NCBI GenBank assembly: GCA_951394045.1
Contig: OX595989.1
Coordinates: forward strand, 2,418,001 to 2,482,000
Source of the DNA: Nitzschia sp. DOCU1
Lineage: Eukaryota > Bacillariophyta > Bacillariophyceae > Bacillariales > Bacillariaceae
DNA length: 64,000 nt
Reading direction: 5' to 3'
In this document: positions 8,554-19,056 of the stretch, piece by piece
Numbering within the stretch: position 1 is the stretch's first letter
How the letters are laid out: the number at the start of each line of letters is the position of its first letter
Translations under genes and position numbers: made by a program
Notes under the pieces: generated by a model
What the model was told of the DNA's origin: nothing
Databases searched by the model: none
What the model saw: the letters and a program-made list of their open reading frames with translations, nothing else

Positions 8554-10020
8554 CTATAGTTGCATATGCTTGATAATACGATCCGTACCACCCGCAAATA
8601 TTCGTTGCTTTTGGTCGTCTTGACCTGGTGCCCACACAAGGCACATTCCCTTCTCTTCTTTTGGAAACACTCGTACTGTATGCAATGGATTGCTGGAGCG
8701 GATGTCCCACAACTTCACTGTTCCATCATGACTGGTAGAAGCTAGCTGATATGGATTGGTAGGGCACCATTGAACGTCCGAAACCCACGCCTTGTGGGAC
8801 GGTCGGAACGTTGTATCAGCAATCACCGCAGCTTGATTGCCTGTTTGAACCCGCACGTCCCATAGTCGGATAGTACAGTCGGGGTGACCAGTAGCTACCA
8901 CGCCTTCGGTCTGATACGAGGTGTCCATGCAGGCTACTACTCGAGATCCATTGAGTGTCAACAGGCAATCTTGCTTTTCCACATCCCACAATTTGATGGA
9001 ATGATCCCAACTTCCACTAATCAAATGCGTCATGTTGTTCGTCGAATGATTTCCCCACGACAATCCACTGACCAGTTGTGTATGCGCAGATTCAATGGTT
9101 ATTCGAGGCCTGATTTCTCTGTTGTTAAGACTCTTTGTCCCGCCGGGTGTCTTTTGTTTCTTCTTGGTGCCATTTTCAGAAGACTCAACCGAGGATTCTG
9201 CCGAATTCAAAACATTCCAAATTCGAATCGACCCGTTTCCATCCCCACTTGCCAGCATCACCAAATCAGCAGAAGTAGTAGCCTTGCAAAAGTCCAAGCT
9301 GGCAATTGAGGATGACGTGTCTTCTTGAGTACACTTGCCGTAGGCTTCCAATCCGCTTTCTGGTGAGTATTGGTGCAACGACAAGGACTGATCGAGCGAG
9401 GCAGCGGCAATCCAGAGGCGTGACTGATTTTCCGACTGAGGAAGAGTTGCCAAGGCCTTGATGGGACCCGTGGCAACGGATGCAGAATCCGTCTTGTTTA
9501 GCGAAGAGCCATCTTGACTGAAAATGTGAATGGTGCCGTCATAACATCCCGTACAAAGAATGGAAGGTTTGTTGTAGGAGAGGCACGAAACCCAATCGGG
9601 CAATTGCTCTTCTTCGTCGGAGAGATCTGGGGCAGAAGTAGCAGGAAAGTAGGTGATAGAAATAGCCTCTTCCAAACTAATTCCGTATTGTCTGGCTTCT
9701 TTTTCAACTCCCTTTCGCAATAATCGATTGTTCGTCCCTGCCACGATGAATTCAAACGGAATCGGCGGCAACTTGTCGTCGTCGTCGTCATTGTCACTAT
9801 CCGACGATTCGTCCTCACTGTCTTCGTTTTTCTCTTTTGTAACGGACCGACCCAGCAAGTGATTCAAGACGGCTGACAATCCCTTGCGTCCAATGTCGGC
9901 AGGAACGGCAATCGGCTCGGTCGGAACTTCCAGAGAACGGTCTGGGACAGAGGCGGCCAATTTCAGTGAAACGCGGACCTGCACTCCTAGTTCACTTTCG
10001 TCCGAATCGGAATCTGACAT
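8554..10020 (-). CDS. WDR12: WDR12/YTM1 ribosome biogenesis WD40 protein
   Basis: The protein is the homologue of WDR12 (yeast Ytm1), a subunit of the PeBoW/Nop7-Erb1-Ytm1 complex needed for 27S pre-rRNA processing and 60S maturation in the nucleolus. The 488-residue product starts at MSDSDSDESE; the frame extends 56 codons upstream but without family similarity. An N-terminal ubiquitin-like (NLE) domain is visible around residues 13-100 (VQVRVSLKLAAS, then FEFIVAGTNNRLLRKGVEKE), with an acidic insertion (EDSEDESSDSDNDDDDDK) inside it. Seven WD40 blades follow; clear repeat ends include GSIRIWNV, HSIKLWDVEK, CTIRLWDVRV and GTVKLWDIRS. The acidic insertion is longer than I would expect for the family. 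It is head-to-head with the PPR gene at 10360. Confidence 0.9.
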   Translation of the reverse strand: MSDSDSDESELGVQVRVSLKLAASVPDRSLEVPTEPIAVPADIGRKGLSAVLNHLLGRSVTKEKNEDSEDESSDSDNDDDDDKLPPIPFEFIVAGTNNRLLRKGVEKEARQYGISLEEAISITYFPATSAPDLSDEEEQLPDWVSCLSYNKPSILCTGCYDGTIHIFSQDGSSLNKTDSASVATGPIKALATLPQSENQSRLWIAAASLDQSLSLHQYSPESGLEAYGKCTQEDTSSSIASLDFCKATTSADLVMLASGDGNGSIRIWNVLNSAESSVESSENGTKKKQKTPGGTKSLNNREIRPRITIESAHTQLVSGLSWGNHSTNNMTHLISGSWDHSIKLWDVEKQDCLLTLNGSRVVACMDTSYQTEGVVATGHPDCTIRLWDVRVQTGNQAAVIADTTFRPSHKAWVSDVQWCPTNPYQLASTSHDGTVKLWDIRSSNPLHTVRVFPKEEKGMCLVWAPGQDDQKQRIFAGGTDRIIKHMQL

Positions 10021-10359
10021 GGTTCTCAAAGAGTAGTAGCAGTCTAAGAATGTCGTGGTGGTCGCCAAGATAGGGGTCGACAAAGATAATGTGGCATCCG
10101 GGTGGTAGTGGAGGGAGATTTTGTGCTCATCTCTTTTGTTTTCAGGTCGCGAGGCGACGGATGGTGGTGGATTGCAATTATGGCTCATAGCCTATTCGAA
10201 TCGATGGACCAAACTATTCGCGCGCAAAAAATACGAGGCAGAAAAATCGCTGGCAAAAAGCAGCAACTGCCGATGACCATGGGACTACACCGCAGACACT
10301 TTGTTGCCCCCGGCATCTGTGGCAATGGCAAACATTATTAGAACATTGCAATAGAAAGG
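10021..10359. other. Shared 339-bp upstream region of WDR12 and the PPR gene
   Basis: The two genes diverge from this interval, which must hold both promoters. No obvious motif stands out. Confidence 0.5.
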
Positions 10360-12726
10360 ATGAACTCCCTCCCGAATATTCGGTGGGCCGCGTCCAGTCT
10401 CGCACGGCGACAAGCCACTTTGTCGATTGGAGGCCAGTTCTCCCTCCGACCGTTGCATTTGGCGCCCTTTCGAATAAATCATCCTGCAGGCGATGGTATT
10501 ACCTCCCGCAGCGATTTTCGACGACAAATGCCCTTATCTCTACAGTACTGTGTATTTTCTACTGATTCCACATCCAGCACTGACGCTGCAGCAGCAGCAG
10601 ATCCCGACCTTTCGACACTCTCTCATTTACAGCTGGAGCAACTCGCATTGAAGTATGCCCGACAAATCAATCCAGTGCAATCGCAGCGAGTACTAGAGCA
10701 TATTCAATCCACATCCGGCGCTGATGCCGAAGAATTAGCGATTTTACGAACGTCGGTAGTCGATGCTTGGCTCGAGTATCAAAGACAGCAAATGACAACC
10801 CTAACCGAATTGGTGCAACATCCTTCTTCTCCTGACTCCTCGGTATTGCACCTCGTGCGTGATCGGCTCGAAGAAATTTGTCATGCAGCCGAATCGGCAT
10901 CGGAACTAATCGAAGCTGAACTACAAAAAAAGAGTTCCAGTGGTGTCACACAGCATCACATCTTGGCAATCCTTCGTGGCTGGGCAACGGCTTGTGAGGC
11001 GACTCGCATGATGGCAGGCTTGACGACGAGCCGACCTGGAGACTGGTCCGGAATCCCACAACGAATGCAACACATTTTGACCAAGTATCAACAAGTTTCT
11101 GGAACTACTACTACTGCTCCATCCGTAGAAGCCGTCAATCAAGTTCTCAAGGCATGGGCACACAGTCGAGAGCATTTGCGTGGGACCATGGCAGAACAAT
11201 TCTTTCAAGAAAAGACTCCACCATATAATGGTGACACTTTTCGGTATATGATTCGAGCGTGGAGTTGGAGCAAAGAAAAGCGTTGCGCCTTTACTGCGAC
11301 GGGACATTTTATGCGTATGATGCGACTGCTCGAGACGACGGGAAAACCAGACATGGAACCCTCTCTGGAGGACTATCGGATTCTATTCCAAGCGTGGACG
11401 ACTGCCGAGTAAGTTTATCCATGATGATCCATTGTAGATGACTCAAAGCAAACCCAAGAGAAAGCTGATGCAATTGTTTTGTTTGCCTATAGAGACAAGA
11501 ACGCTCCTTCCAAGGTACAGACACTGCTTCAACTGGCGGACAGTTCCTACCGGAAAGGTCTTACTAAAGTACGACCAGACTTGAAGTGTTACACGTATGC
11601 TCTGCAAACAATGTCTCAGCGTGTCAATGTGCCCGAGGTGGGAGAGCAAGCCGATCAAACCTTATCCGAAATGAAAAAGGAACGAATGATCATACCCAAT
11701 ACCGAATGTTACGGGAGCGCCATTTTAGCTTGGAAACACGTGGCCATGGGCCGCGAGTGCGATGACCGGGAGGGGGCGGTCCAAAGGGCGTTTGATTTGT
11801 TGCGGGAAATGATCGCTGCCTTTCATCGGACAACCATTGTGACGGTGCGACCAACGACGGAGCATTACAATCACGTGTTGGAAGCCTTAACGGTGTCCAA
11901 ATCATCCCGAGCGACGCAAAAGGTTGAGAAGTTGTTGAGTGAATTGGAAAAGGCTGGGGGTGAGGAGGATCTTGAAGAAGACGAGGAAGAGGATACACTT
12001 GAAGATTCACCAAGACTGATGTCCAACGACAAGCAAGTAGTCGACCTGGCTCCAAATGCTGACAGCTACAAGTTTGCGCTCATGGTTTGGCGAAACAGCA
12101 AATCACCACACAAGTTGGACAGTGCAAGAGATCTACTCGCCCGTTTTACATCTCGCATTGAACAGCTCCGTAATGTCTCGTCTGAAAAATCATTGGTCGA
12201 AGTCATGAGTGCCTTTATCTCTGTCTGTGCTCGTGATGGATCAAACAAGGATCGCGACGAGAAGATGAAAGTTATGCTCACAGCCCTTCGCACCCTCGAA
12301 AGTATGCGAGCATTGGGTTTGACGCCAGACTCTACCACCTACGCAGCACTCTTGGAAGCTTGTGATAGTTTGGTCGACGACGGTCAGGATCGACAACGTA
12401 TCTTGGAAAACATCTTTGGGCGAGCGTGCAACGAAGGATATGTCGACCAGGCTGTGTTGCAGCATTTCAAGGCGGCCGCGTCCACATATTTGTATGCCAA
12501 GCTATTGGTTGCTCCCAGTATGGAAGTGGAACATATGAAGGTGGTGCCAGAAGGCTGGACACGAAATGTGCAAGGTTTCTCGGTCAATAGCAAGGGTGGA
12601 CGTAAAGTGTTACCTCTGACCATTGATGGCCAATTCACCTTTACGAAAGCTGCTGCTGAATTCAAGATGCGAAAACTGCGGAAACAAGCCAACAAGAAAA
12701 TGTTACAAGGAGGGCGAATGAAATAG
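10360..12726 (+). CDS. PPR-type organelle RNA-binding protein
   Basis: Two exons, 10360-11408 and 11493-12726, joined by an 84-nt intron (GTAAGT donor, TATAG acceptor), encode 760 residues. Pentatricopeptide-like helical hairpins are visible, for example PNTECYGSAILAWKHVAM, RPTTEHYNHVLEALTVSK, PNADSYKFALMVWRN and PDSTTYAALLEACDSLV. The first 60 residues are rich in Arg, Ser and Ala with few acids (RWAASSLARRQATLS), typical of a mitochondrial presequence. Such proteins bind organellar transcripts for processing, stability or translation; the actual target cannot be read from the sequence. An acidic insertion (GGEEDLEEDEEEDTLED) interrupts the array. The basic tail KMRKLRKQANKKMLQGGR may contact RNA. 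A plastid location is less likely because no signal peptide precedes the basic segment. Confidence 0.8.
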
Positions 12727-12757
12727 ATTCTATGTTTACTAGAGTGTTATAATACTA

Positions 12758-14639
12758 CTATAGATCCTTGCGTGGCAATGCCGAGGCAAACCCTGCGTGC
12801 TCCTTGAACCATTTTCGATTGGCCTCCCGAACGCGGTCCTTGTTCGCGTCAGGATTGATCAACTCCATGCTCGTACTTTGTGAAAATACAACGCTGCTCG
12901 CCAGTCCATCCTTGTTTTGAGCTCGCTGTGCCAACTGTGCCGCTCGCTTTCGGGAAGCTTTCGTGTTGGCCTGTCGCATCTTTCGTGTTTCCGTCGTCTT
13001 TCGAATGTTCCCCCCACTGTCTGCGGAATCCAATAGACCCATGGTAATGCCCATGGCGTCATCTCCATACTCACCTTGTGCGCTGGAAAAGGCACGTGTG
13101 TTGGCCTTTTTCATGAGAGACGTTTCTTCGAATCGTTCCTTCCATCGACGCATACGTTTACCCCCACGACGCTTTTTGACCTCCAAATCGGGCCTGTGGA
13201 AGAAACAAACAACAAAAAGCAAAAATTAGAACATGCTGGATTGAATACAAAACGCAAGTGGCGTCGTCGGTGTCCCAACTTTGAGTGGTTGTACACAACA
13301 CTCCTGGTTCTTCCAACAGCGATTGAATCTAGCAGACAACAATGCTACCCTCCAACAGCAACCACATGTCCACATAATATGGAATGCCGCTGCTGCAGAG
13401 AGCAATCAATGATGACAGGTGTCTTCGCTCGCTGAAGGAAAAACAGTTGAGACCACGTGCTCCAACAAACATTTTTTGGGCACCAAACAAACAATCAACA
13501 AAAACGACAACTTACTTTGGTAAAGCCTTCAATACGGGTGCCTTGTCAGGTTCTTGTAACTTTTCGAACTTTTGTTCCAGTTCATGCCGTAATTGAAGCC
13601 CCGTCGAAGCACTGCGAGGTCGACCCGTATCGACATTGACAAAGTCAAATCGTGCCGCCAATGCCAGCTTGGCAGCGACCACCTTGAGTGCCTTTTTCTG
13701 CAAGGGCTTGGGTGTATTGCGAACGAGATCACATTCCGCCAAAAGGCCCACATGCTGCTTCGTATTGGCAGCCGACAAGCCCGCACGAGATGCACTGTTT
13801 TGCTTGACTTGTCCCAGAACTTGCAAGTTGCAGGCCGGAATCTTGGTGAGTTCGGCCAGGCCTCCAGCGAGTCCCAGCAACTTGGCAGCCGTCGAAGGTC
13901 CAATCAGAGCACAAATACTGGGAGCCAAGGCTTCCATACTTTGTTCTACAAAGTCTACCAATTCCGTTTGGACCTGTAAGAGTTCATTCATATAATGAAT
14001 AAGGTCATCGACTCGAGCCAATTCCGCCGCCGTCAGAGGCCGCCCCGAAGTCGTACTGCCCGAAACCGAAATAGTAATGATTTGATTCGAGTTAAGAATC
14101 TCATTCAATTCATCATTGACCTTGGTCAAATCCATTTCGTTTCCTATGCAACGAACGGCATTTTTGTACTGCACATAATTCGGCAATAACTCTTCCAACT
14201 CGGGAAACTTGGGCTTGTAGGCAGTCGCCAAAGCTCCATGGGCCCGACCGAGTTCTTCAGCAATAGCTGCCAAGTGTTTGTTGGACTGAACGACGAGCTG
14301 ATGATCTTCTTCTTGTTGCTCTTTCGAGTCGTTGTGTTTCATGTCGTCGGCTGCCGCCCGCTGTTTGGCCTCGAGGCGCAGACGAACTCGGCGAAGATGC
14401 TTTTGTAAATTGCGGTTTTCTAAAAAGACTCTGGAAATGAGCGAAGAATTCGATGAAGCCACTGCCGGAGGCTTCGAATCGTCTTTGTCCTCGGCAAACT
14501 CGGGCATGCCTGCATTTCCACCACTGTTGCTGGGTGCCGCATCGGCAGGCTCCTGCTGCTCTTCATCTTCGTCGTCGTCCGAACCAAGGTCATCCAAATC
14601 ATCCAACAGGGTATCCGCGAGGGTAGCAGTGGCCTCCAT
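12758..14639 (-). CDS. PRPF31: PRP31, U4/U6 snRNP splicing factor
   Basis: Two exons, 14639-13516 and 13193-12758, with a 322-nt intron (GTAAGT donor, CCACAG acceptor), encode 519 residues, close to the 490-500 usual for the family. PRP31 bridges U4 snRNA and the 15.5K protein and is needed to form the U4/U6.U5 tri-snRNP. Seen in order: an acidic N-terminus, a coiled coil, the Nop domain with the block ALIGPSTAAKLLGLAGG and the RNP-contact segment GLLAECDLV, then across the splice junction the PRP31 C-terminal domain RRGGKRMRRWKERFEET, and near the end SSVVFSQSTSMELINP. The intron is the longest I could define in this window. The 3' end is convergent with the PPR gene, only 31 bp away. Confidence 0.92.
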
Positions 14640-15183
14640 GGTGCTCCTATAGATGTATAGACTGTAGTTGCTTACTCGGGTGCTCTAGATGGCAAAAGTG
14701 ATGTCCGCGTTTGAAAACTATGTGGGGTGATGATGTCGATGAGGATGAGGATGGACGCTGGCTGTATCTCACGTACTATGCGCTTCCACGCGATTGGTGA
14801 TGCGCGGGGGTTGTTACCCCACTCCCCAACGGGCGTACCATGTCTTTCCGCCGGCAAATAGTGGGTTCAAAAGAGCCTTGTGAAAAAGGCCGAGCCCAAA
14901 AGGCCTGCTGATGCGCAAGGAGGTTTTGATGGGAGTCGGAATAGTCAAAGACTCGAATCTACTACGCATTTTTGGGATGCGGCGGCGAGAGTCTCGTTTC
15001 CATTTCATGGATTGGGGCATTGAAAGTCTCGCAATGGCAGTAGGACCTAATTCTACTGGCATACACATGATAACGTCGTTCTTGGAGTAGCTCGTTGTGT
15101 TGTCGATTGTGGAACAGTCAGTCAGCTCTCGAATGATGACGATTTTCGCGCTTTCTTCCGCGGCCATACATATGCTGCCGATT
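14640..15183. other. Upstream region between PRP31 and the helicase gene, with a decayed repeat copy
   Basis: This gap separates two divergent genes. From about 15120 a decayed copy of the 127-bp repeat seen downstream can be followed (matching GATGACGATT, CTTCCG and GGCA blocks). A minus-strand open frame of 133 codons and a short plus-strand frame (14928-15090) cross it; neither resembles a known protein. Confidence 0.45.
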
Positions 15184-15484
15184 GAAATTTTCAGCGTCCA
15201 ACCAGGGCATACCAAAATAGATCCTTTGTCAGACGAGGAGCAGTGAAAATATTCAAGGATGACGATTGTCGCGTATCCTTCCGTGGCAAGGGGCAGAAAT
15301 TCTACAAAGTGAAATTTTCAGCGTCCAACCACACCATACCACGAGTAGCTCTTTGTCAGACGAGGAGCAGTGAAAATATTCAAGGATGACGATTGTCGCG
15401 TATCCTTCCGTGGCAACGGGCAGAAGTTCCGGCCATTGAAATTTTCAGCATCCAACCACACTATACCACGAGTACGTAGATCCT
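15184..15484 (+). repeat. 127-bp direct tandem repeat at the 5' end of the helicase gene
   Basis: The block beginning GAAATTTTCAGC recurs at 15184, 15311 and 15438, an exact 127-bp spacing. Copies 1 and 2 are complete and nearly identical; copy 3 runs into the helicase frame at 15485. A decayed partial copy lies upstream. In one frame the unit reads KIFKDDDCRVSFRG followed by KFSASNHTIP, which looks like real protein. Because 127 is not a multiple of 3, the copies cannot all be read in one frame. The repeat may be a duplicated 5' exon or leader. Confidence 0.8.
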
Positions 15485-17404
15485 TTGTCAGATGAGAAAC
15501 AGTACGGAGCTGCTGCTGCGAAGTTGACTGTATGGTCTCCGCCATTCATTAAACGGTCCGTGGTGTCCTCGGTGGAACCAGTTACTATGTTTTTGTCTTC
15601 GGTTCACCCAAAGGCAATTCAAAATTTGGACGATGAACATTGGTGGCTCCTTAGAAAATGCCGGGAGCTTTGTGATGGTTGGAAAGCAAGAACTTCCATC
15701 AAGCTTGCTTCCGTTCCCTCGTTCGAGAAGGATGGGGCCATTTTGACAGTGCGAGACATTGAAACTCTACAACAAATGGTGCAAGTCGACTTTGTGGCTT
15801 CCATCAAGAAGGAATTAGAAATGAAACCCACATCCGAAGGTAACAACGCTCGGCCCTTTGATATATACATAACCTACGCCAAATGGGCGAAGCATGGATC
15901 TATTCTGGTGTGTCTGCCATTTGATAATTCACTATATTGGTGGAATGGCAAGTCGAGCGAAGATGGAGGAATCTGGTGGCCAGTGAAATCATCGTCTGGG
16001 GTTAAGAATCGTCTACCAGGTCGAAAGATCACCAACATTATGGGTACTGTCCGGATTCTACAAGGTCTAAAAACAGCCAGATTGGCTTGCAATAATTCTA
16101 CTACACAAGATCACGAGCAGCACAATCTGGTTCGCTGGACCATGAACCGAGAGCAGATCGTATCCGTCCCCGATATTGTTCGAAGGAGTACCAGCACGAC
16201 CAGTGGTCCAATCCTGGATGATGCTGTCGTTACAGATCTGAACACATCCCAGCGTCAAGCGGTCGTGGCAGTGGCATCGTTCCAAAGTGGGTTCTTGTGC
16301 ATTCAAGGGCCTCCGGGAACTGGAAAGACCAGCACCATGGTAGGAATGATTTTGACAATACTCCAAGGCGGCGGCTCCGCAATTGTCACTGCGCCTTCCA
16401 ATGCTGCCGTTGCCAATGTGGCCTTGAAGCTCTACTCGACAGGGCGCGTGCCCTATGGTGAAATGGTCGTCTATGGAAATAACTGCGACAAGTCGGTTCA
16501 CTTCCTTCACCCCATGTATCGTAGTATTTGCTTTCAACAATTTTTGAAAAAACTTGGCATTGGGCCGATCGTTAGAAAGAAAATGAAACTTTCCAAAAGC
16601 GCGCTGGCAGCAATGAACGTTATGGTACGTTGGCTGCACCTGGACGAGACCAAGCAGTGGTCCATTGATGATCTCCAGGAGCAGTGCCCGTTTGTGGAAG
16701 TGAATGGGTCTTCTCCCACAAAAACAGGGCGAGATACGATCGAGGAATTGATATCACAAGCCAAGGTTGTATTTTGCACCTTGAATAGTTCGGGTTCAGC
16801 GGTGGTGCGAAAGGCAGTTTCTGAAAAGATTCAAACATTTATGCTGGACGAAGGGGGGCAGTGCAGTGAAGCGGAGTTCTTTCTCGCCGTTACCTTTCCA
16901 GGTATCAAACGAGTTGTTGTTATGGGCGACCCCAAGCAACTTCCACCTACAGTTATTGCAGAACAATGTTTGGCAGCTGGTTATGGAAACTCGTTCCTTG
17001 GTCAAATCTACAAGTCCCGTCAAGAGAGTGTGCATTTGCTGGACACTCAGTACCGCATGGACCCTAAGATTCTTTCGTTCCCCAACCAGCGTTTTTACAA
17101 CAATCTCATTCAGTGCGGGGGAAACATCACGAGAAGGAGTCCAGATGTCGTTACCCCATTTTGCTTTATAGACACCACTGGGCTCGGACGAGAGAAAAAG
17201 GTCGAAAAGTCTTGGCAAAATGAGCACGAGATCGCTGTCATCAACACCTTACTTCAGACGGACGAGGATGTGAAGCGCCTACTTTGCGCTCACGACAAGA
17301 TTCAACCAAAGATTATCATCGTTACTCCCTACAAAGCACAGGTGAGGATTTTGCAGGAACGCGTTATCCTGCCAAAAAATTGCAAGGCCCTGCTTTTGAT
17401 ATCT
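15485..17404 (+). pseudogene. UPF1/SEN1-like SF1 helicase, 5' part, split by a gypsy insertion
   Basis: Superfamily 1B helicases of this type unwind RNA or RNA-DNA hybrids. Seen in order: the Q-type motif DLNTSQRQAV, Walker A GPPGTGKTST, TAPSNAAVANV (motif Ia), Walker B as DEGGQ where most relatives have DEAGQ or DEAAQ, GDPKQLPPT (motif III), LDTQYRMDP (motif IV) and VTPYKAQV. The frame then enters the gypsy LTR at 17405 and stops at 17548, losing motifs V and VI. These sit beyond the retrotransposon at 33716-34092. The first ATG is at 15587; the frame is open further upstream into the 127-bp repeats, so the true start is uncertain. No other damage is visible, so the gene broke recently or the insertion allele is one of two in the genome. 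Confidence 0.85.
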
Positions 17405-18020
17405 TGCCATACCCCACAGAGACGCATAAATAGTTTAGTCCTTTTAGTCACATACGTTGGTAGTCTTAGTAGTCATAGACGAACAGCGTCGTCCGTTGTA
17501 CGGATGACGTACAGACGGCTAACGGACACGAACGCGAACGAACGATGACGTCGTCGCTGACGGCGCACCGACGCAGCGATCAAAGGAGTCGCAGCGTTAC
17601 ACATGGAAGCGCTCTGTAGTGTATTGCATAGTAACATTCGACTAACTCATAGAGTCCCTTGCCAACGGCATGCCTACAATCTAAGTAGTAAATATTCATC
17701 GCCCAATAGAGGAGATGTATTTAGGGCAAGGAAATAATTCAGACCATGGGTATCGAGGAGTCGTAGCTAGCCAAGACTTGGGACGCCTAGTTACAGGCGA
17801 CGCTATCGGCGAATCGACATATTCGAATAGATAAATATATGCGCGTTATTTACGCGCAGGGAGAGTCGTTCACAAAATGAACGACCGGTCGCAAATATTT
17901 GAAAGACAAAAATCTTTCCTCTCGTCAATCTTGTTGTTGGAAGTCAAGCGATAGAACATAACATAGGTCTCACAATTACAATTGTCTTTATTTCTTTATC
18001 GTCACCCCCGGGATAGGGCA
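17405..18020 (+). repeat. Gypsy 5' LTR (616 bp)
   Basis: Direct repeat of 33100-33715 with TG...CA ends. It holds an AT-rich ATAAATATAT stretch (about 17831) that could be a TATA region, and two TGACGT motifs (17505-17510, 17546-17551). No tRNA-complementary primer site that I recognise follows it at 18021. Confidence 0.95.
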
Positions 18021-18045
18021 CAGTTTTAAAACTCCCGTCTAGGTT

Positions 18046-18903
18046 ATGAAGACGGCCTACAACAACCACGAGTACGCCAAGAAGGTTGCGTTTTTGTTGA
18101 CGCAAGCGGCGCATGTTAACCCTCCGCCGATTCCGTTCCGCCGTGAGAAACCGAAGGAGGACGACGAGATCGTTGGAGAGGACGAGAAGGTCAAGAAAAT
18201 CAAGATCAAGCTCGACCCCAAGGACAAGGACTCGGAAGAGTTCGAAACCCGCTGCTTTATCTTCGAGAACGGCGACGCGGAGCGATGGGCCAAGTGGAGG
18301 ATCCAGTTCGAGGAACTCATTCGCGATGTTCCCCTGGACACCGGCGATAAGAAGATCAAGTACGCCCAGATGCTTTTGGGTGGAACGGCAAGGGAGAAGT
18401 TCACGAACAAGGTGGCGGACCTGCGATTCAACAACGAAGAGATGCGACCTGAAGACACGTTCAACGAGACGATCCAAACGATGTCGCGAGACTACTTTGG
18501 GTCGGAACACGCCTATCGCAGGCAAAAACAATATCTACGCTACCATGTTTTTATGATGGAGATGTCCCTAGCCGACTTCCGCGCCGAGCTCCTACGACAA
18601 AACAGGATGTTGGCCCACTTTCCGATCCCTGAAGACAAAACGACATGTGAGCCGTTCGACGATGACGAGCTCGTGGAAATACTTGATCGGGCGAAGAGGA
18701 TTGAGTGGCAGAGAGACCTACTCACCTCTAACATCGACCCTTTCAGTATGAGGCTCGATGAGTACTACAAGTACCTCGAGAAGCTCGAAGCCAAGCACGT
18801 CTTTGACGATGCGATGCGGCAAGAGAAAAAGAACAAAGAAAAGAAAAAAGAAGCCGGCAAGTCCGACAGCGAAAGCAAGGACGGCGGCAAGAAACGAAAG
18901 TGA
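18046..18903 (+). CDS. Gypsy gag-like protein ending in an in-frame TGA
   Basis: The 285-residue product is a capsid-type gag: an acidic/basic N-terminus, then a helical capsid-like core with RWAKWRIQFEELIRDV and AQMLLGGTAREKF, and a Lys-rich tail. The frame ends in TGA (18901-18903) but stays open in the same frame after it. The missing zinc knuckle (CKHCGRFHP, then DDKC, CX2CX3HX6C) lies right behind this stop. Either gag-pol is made by stop-codon readthrough or this copy carries a nonsense mutation; TGA here could come from CGA by a CpG transition. ATG at 18046 is 26 bp from the LTR. Confidence 0.85.
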   Translation: MKTAYNNHEYAKKVAFLLTQAAHVNPPPIPFRREKPKEDDEIVGEDEKVKKIKIKLDPKDKDSEEFETRCFIFENGDAERWAKWRIQFEELIRDVPLDTGDKKIKYAQMLLGGTAREKFTNKVADLRFNNEEMRPEDTFNETIQTMSRDYFGSEHAYRRQKQYLRYHVFMMEMSLADFRAELLRQNRMLAHFPIPEDKTTCEPFDDDELVEILDRAKRIEWQRDLLTSNIDPFSMRLDEYYKYLEKLEAKHVFDDAMRQEKKNKEKKKEAGKSDSESKDGGKKRK

Positions 18904-19056
18904 GGAAAAGACCGCAAAAAGGGCGAGAAGGGGGACCGAAAGGAACCCTGTAAGCATTGCGGCAGGTTCCATCCGGCCCCTGACGACAAGTGTTGGAGTC
19001 TCCCTGGCAATGCCAAAGACCGTCCGAACAAGCGTCCGAGAGGCAACGGTGAGAAC

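Noticed and set aside
14814..15215. Minus-strand 133-codon open frame between PRP31 and the helicase
   Set aside because: It crosses the decayed 127-bp repeat, has no known motif and starts inside repeat sequence; probably chance.
15485..17548. A 687-residue helicase as an intact gene
   Set aside because: The last 48 codons lie in the gypsy LTR and motifs V and VI are missing; it is the severed 5' part.
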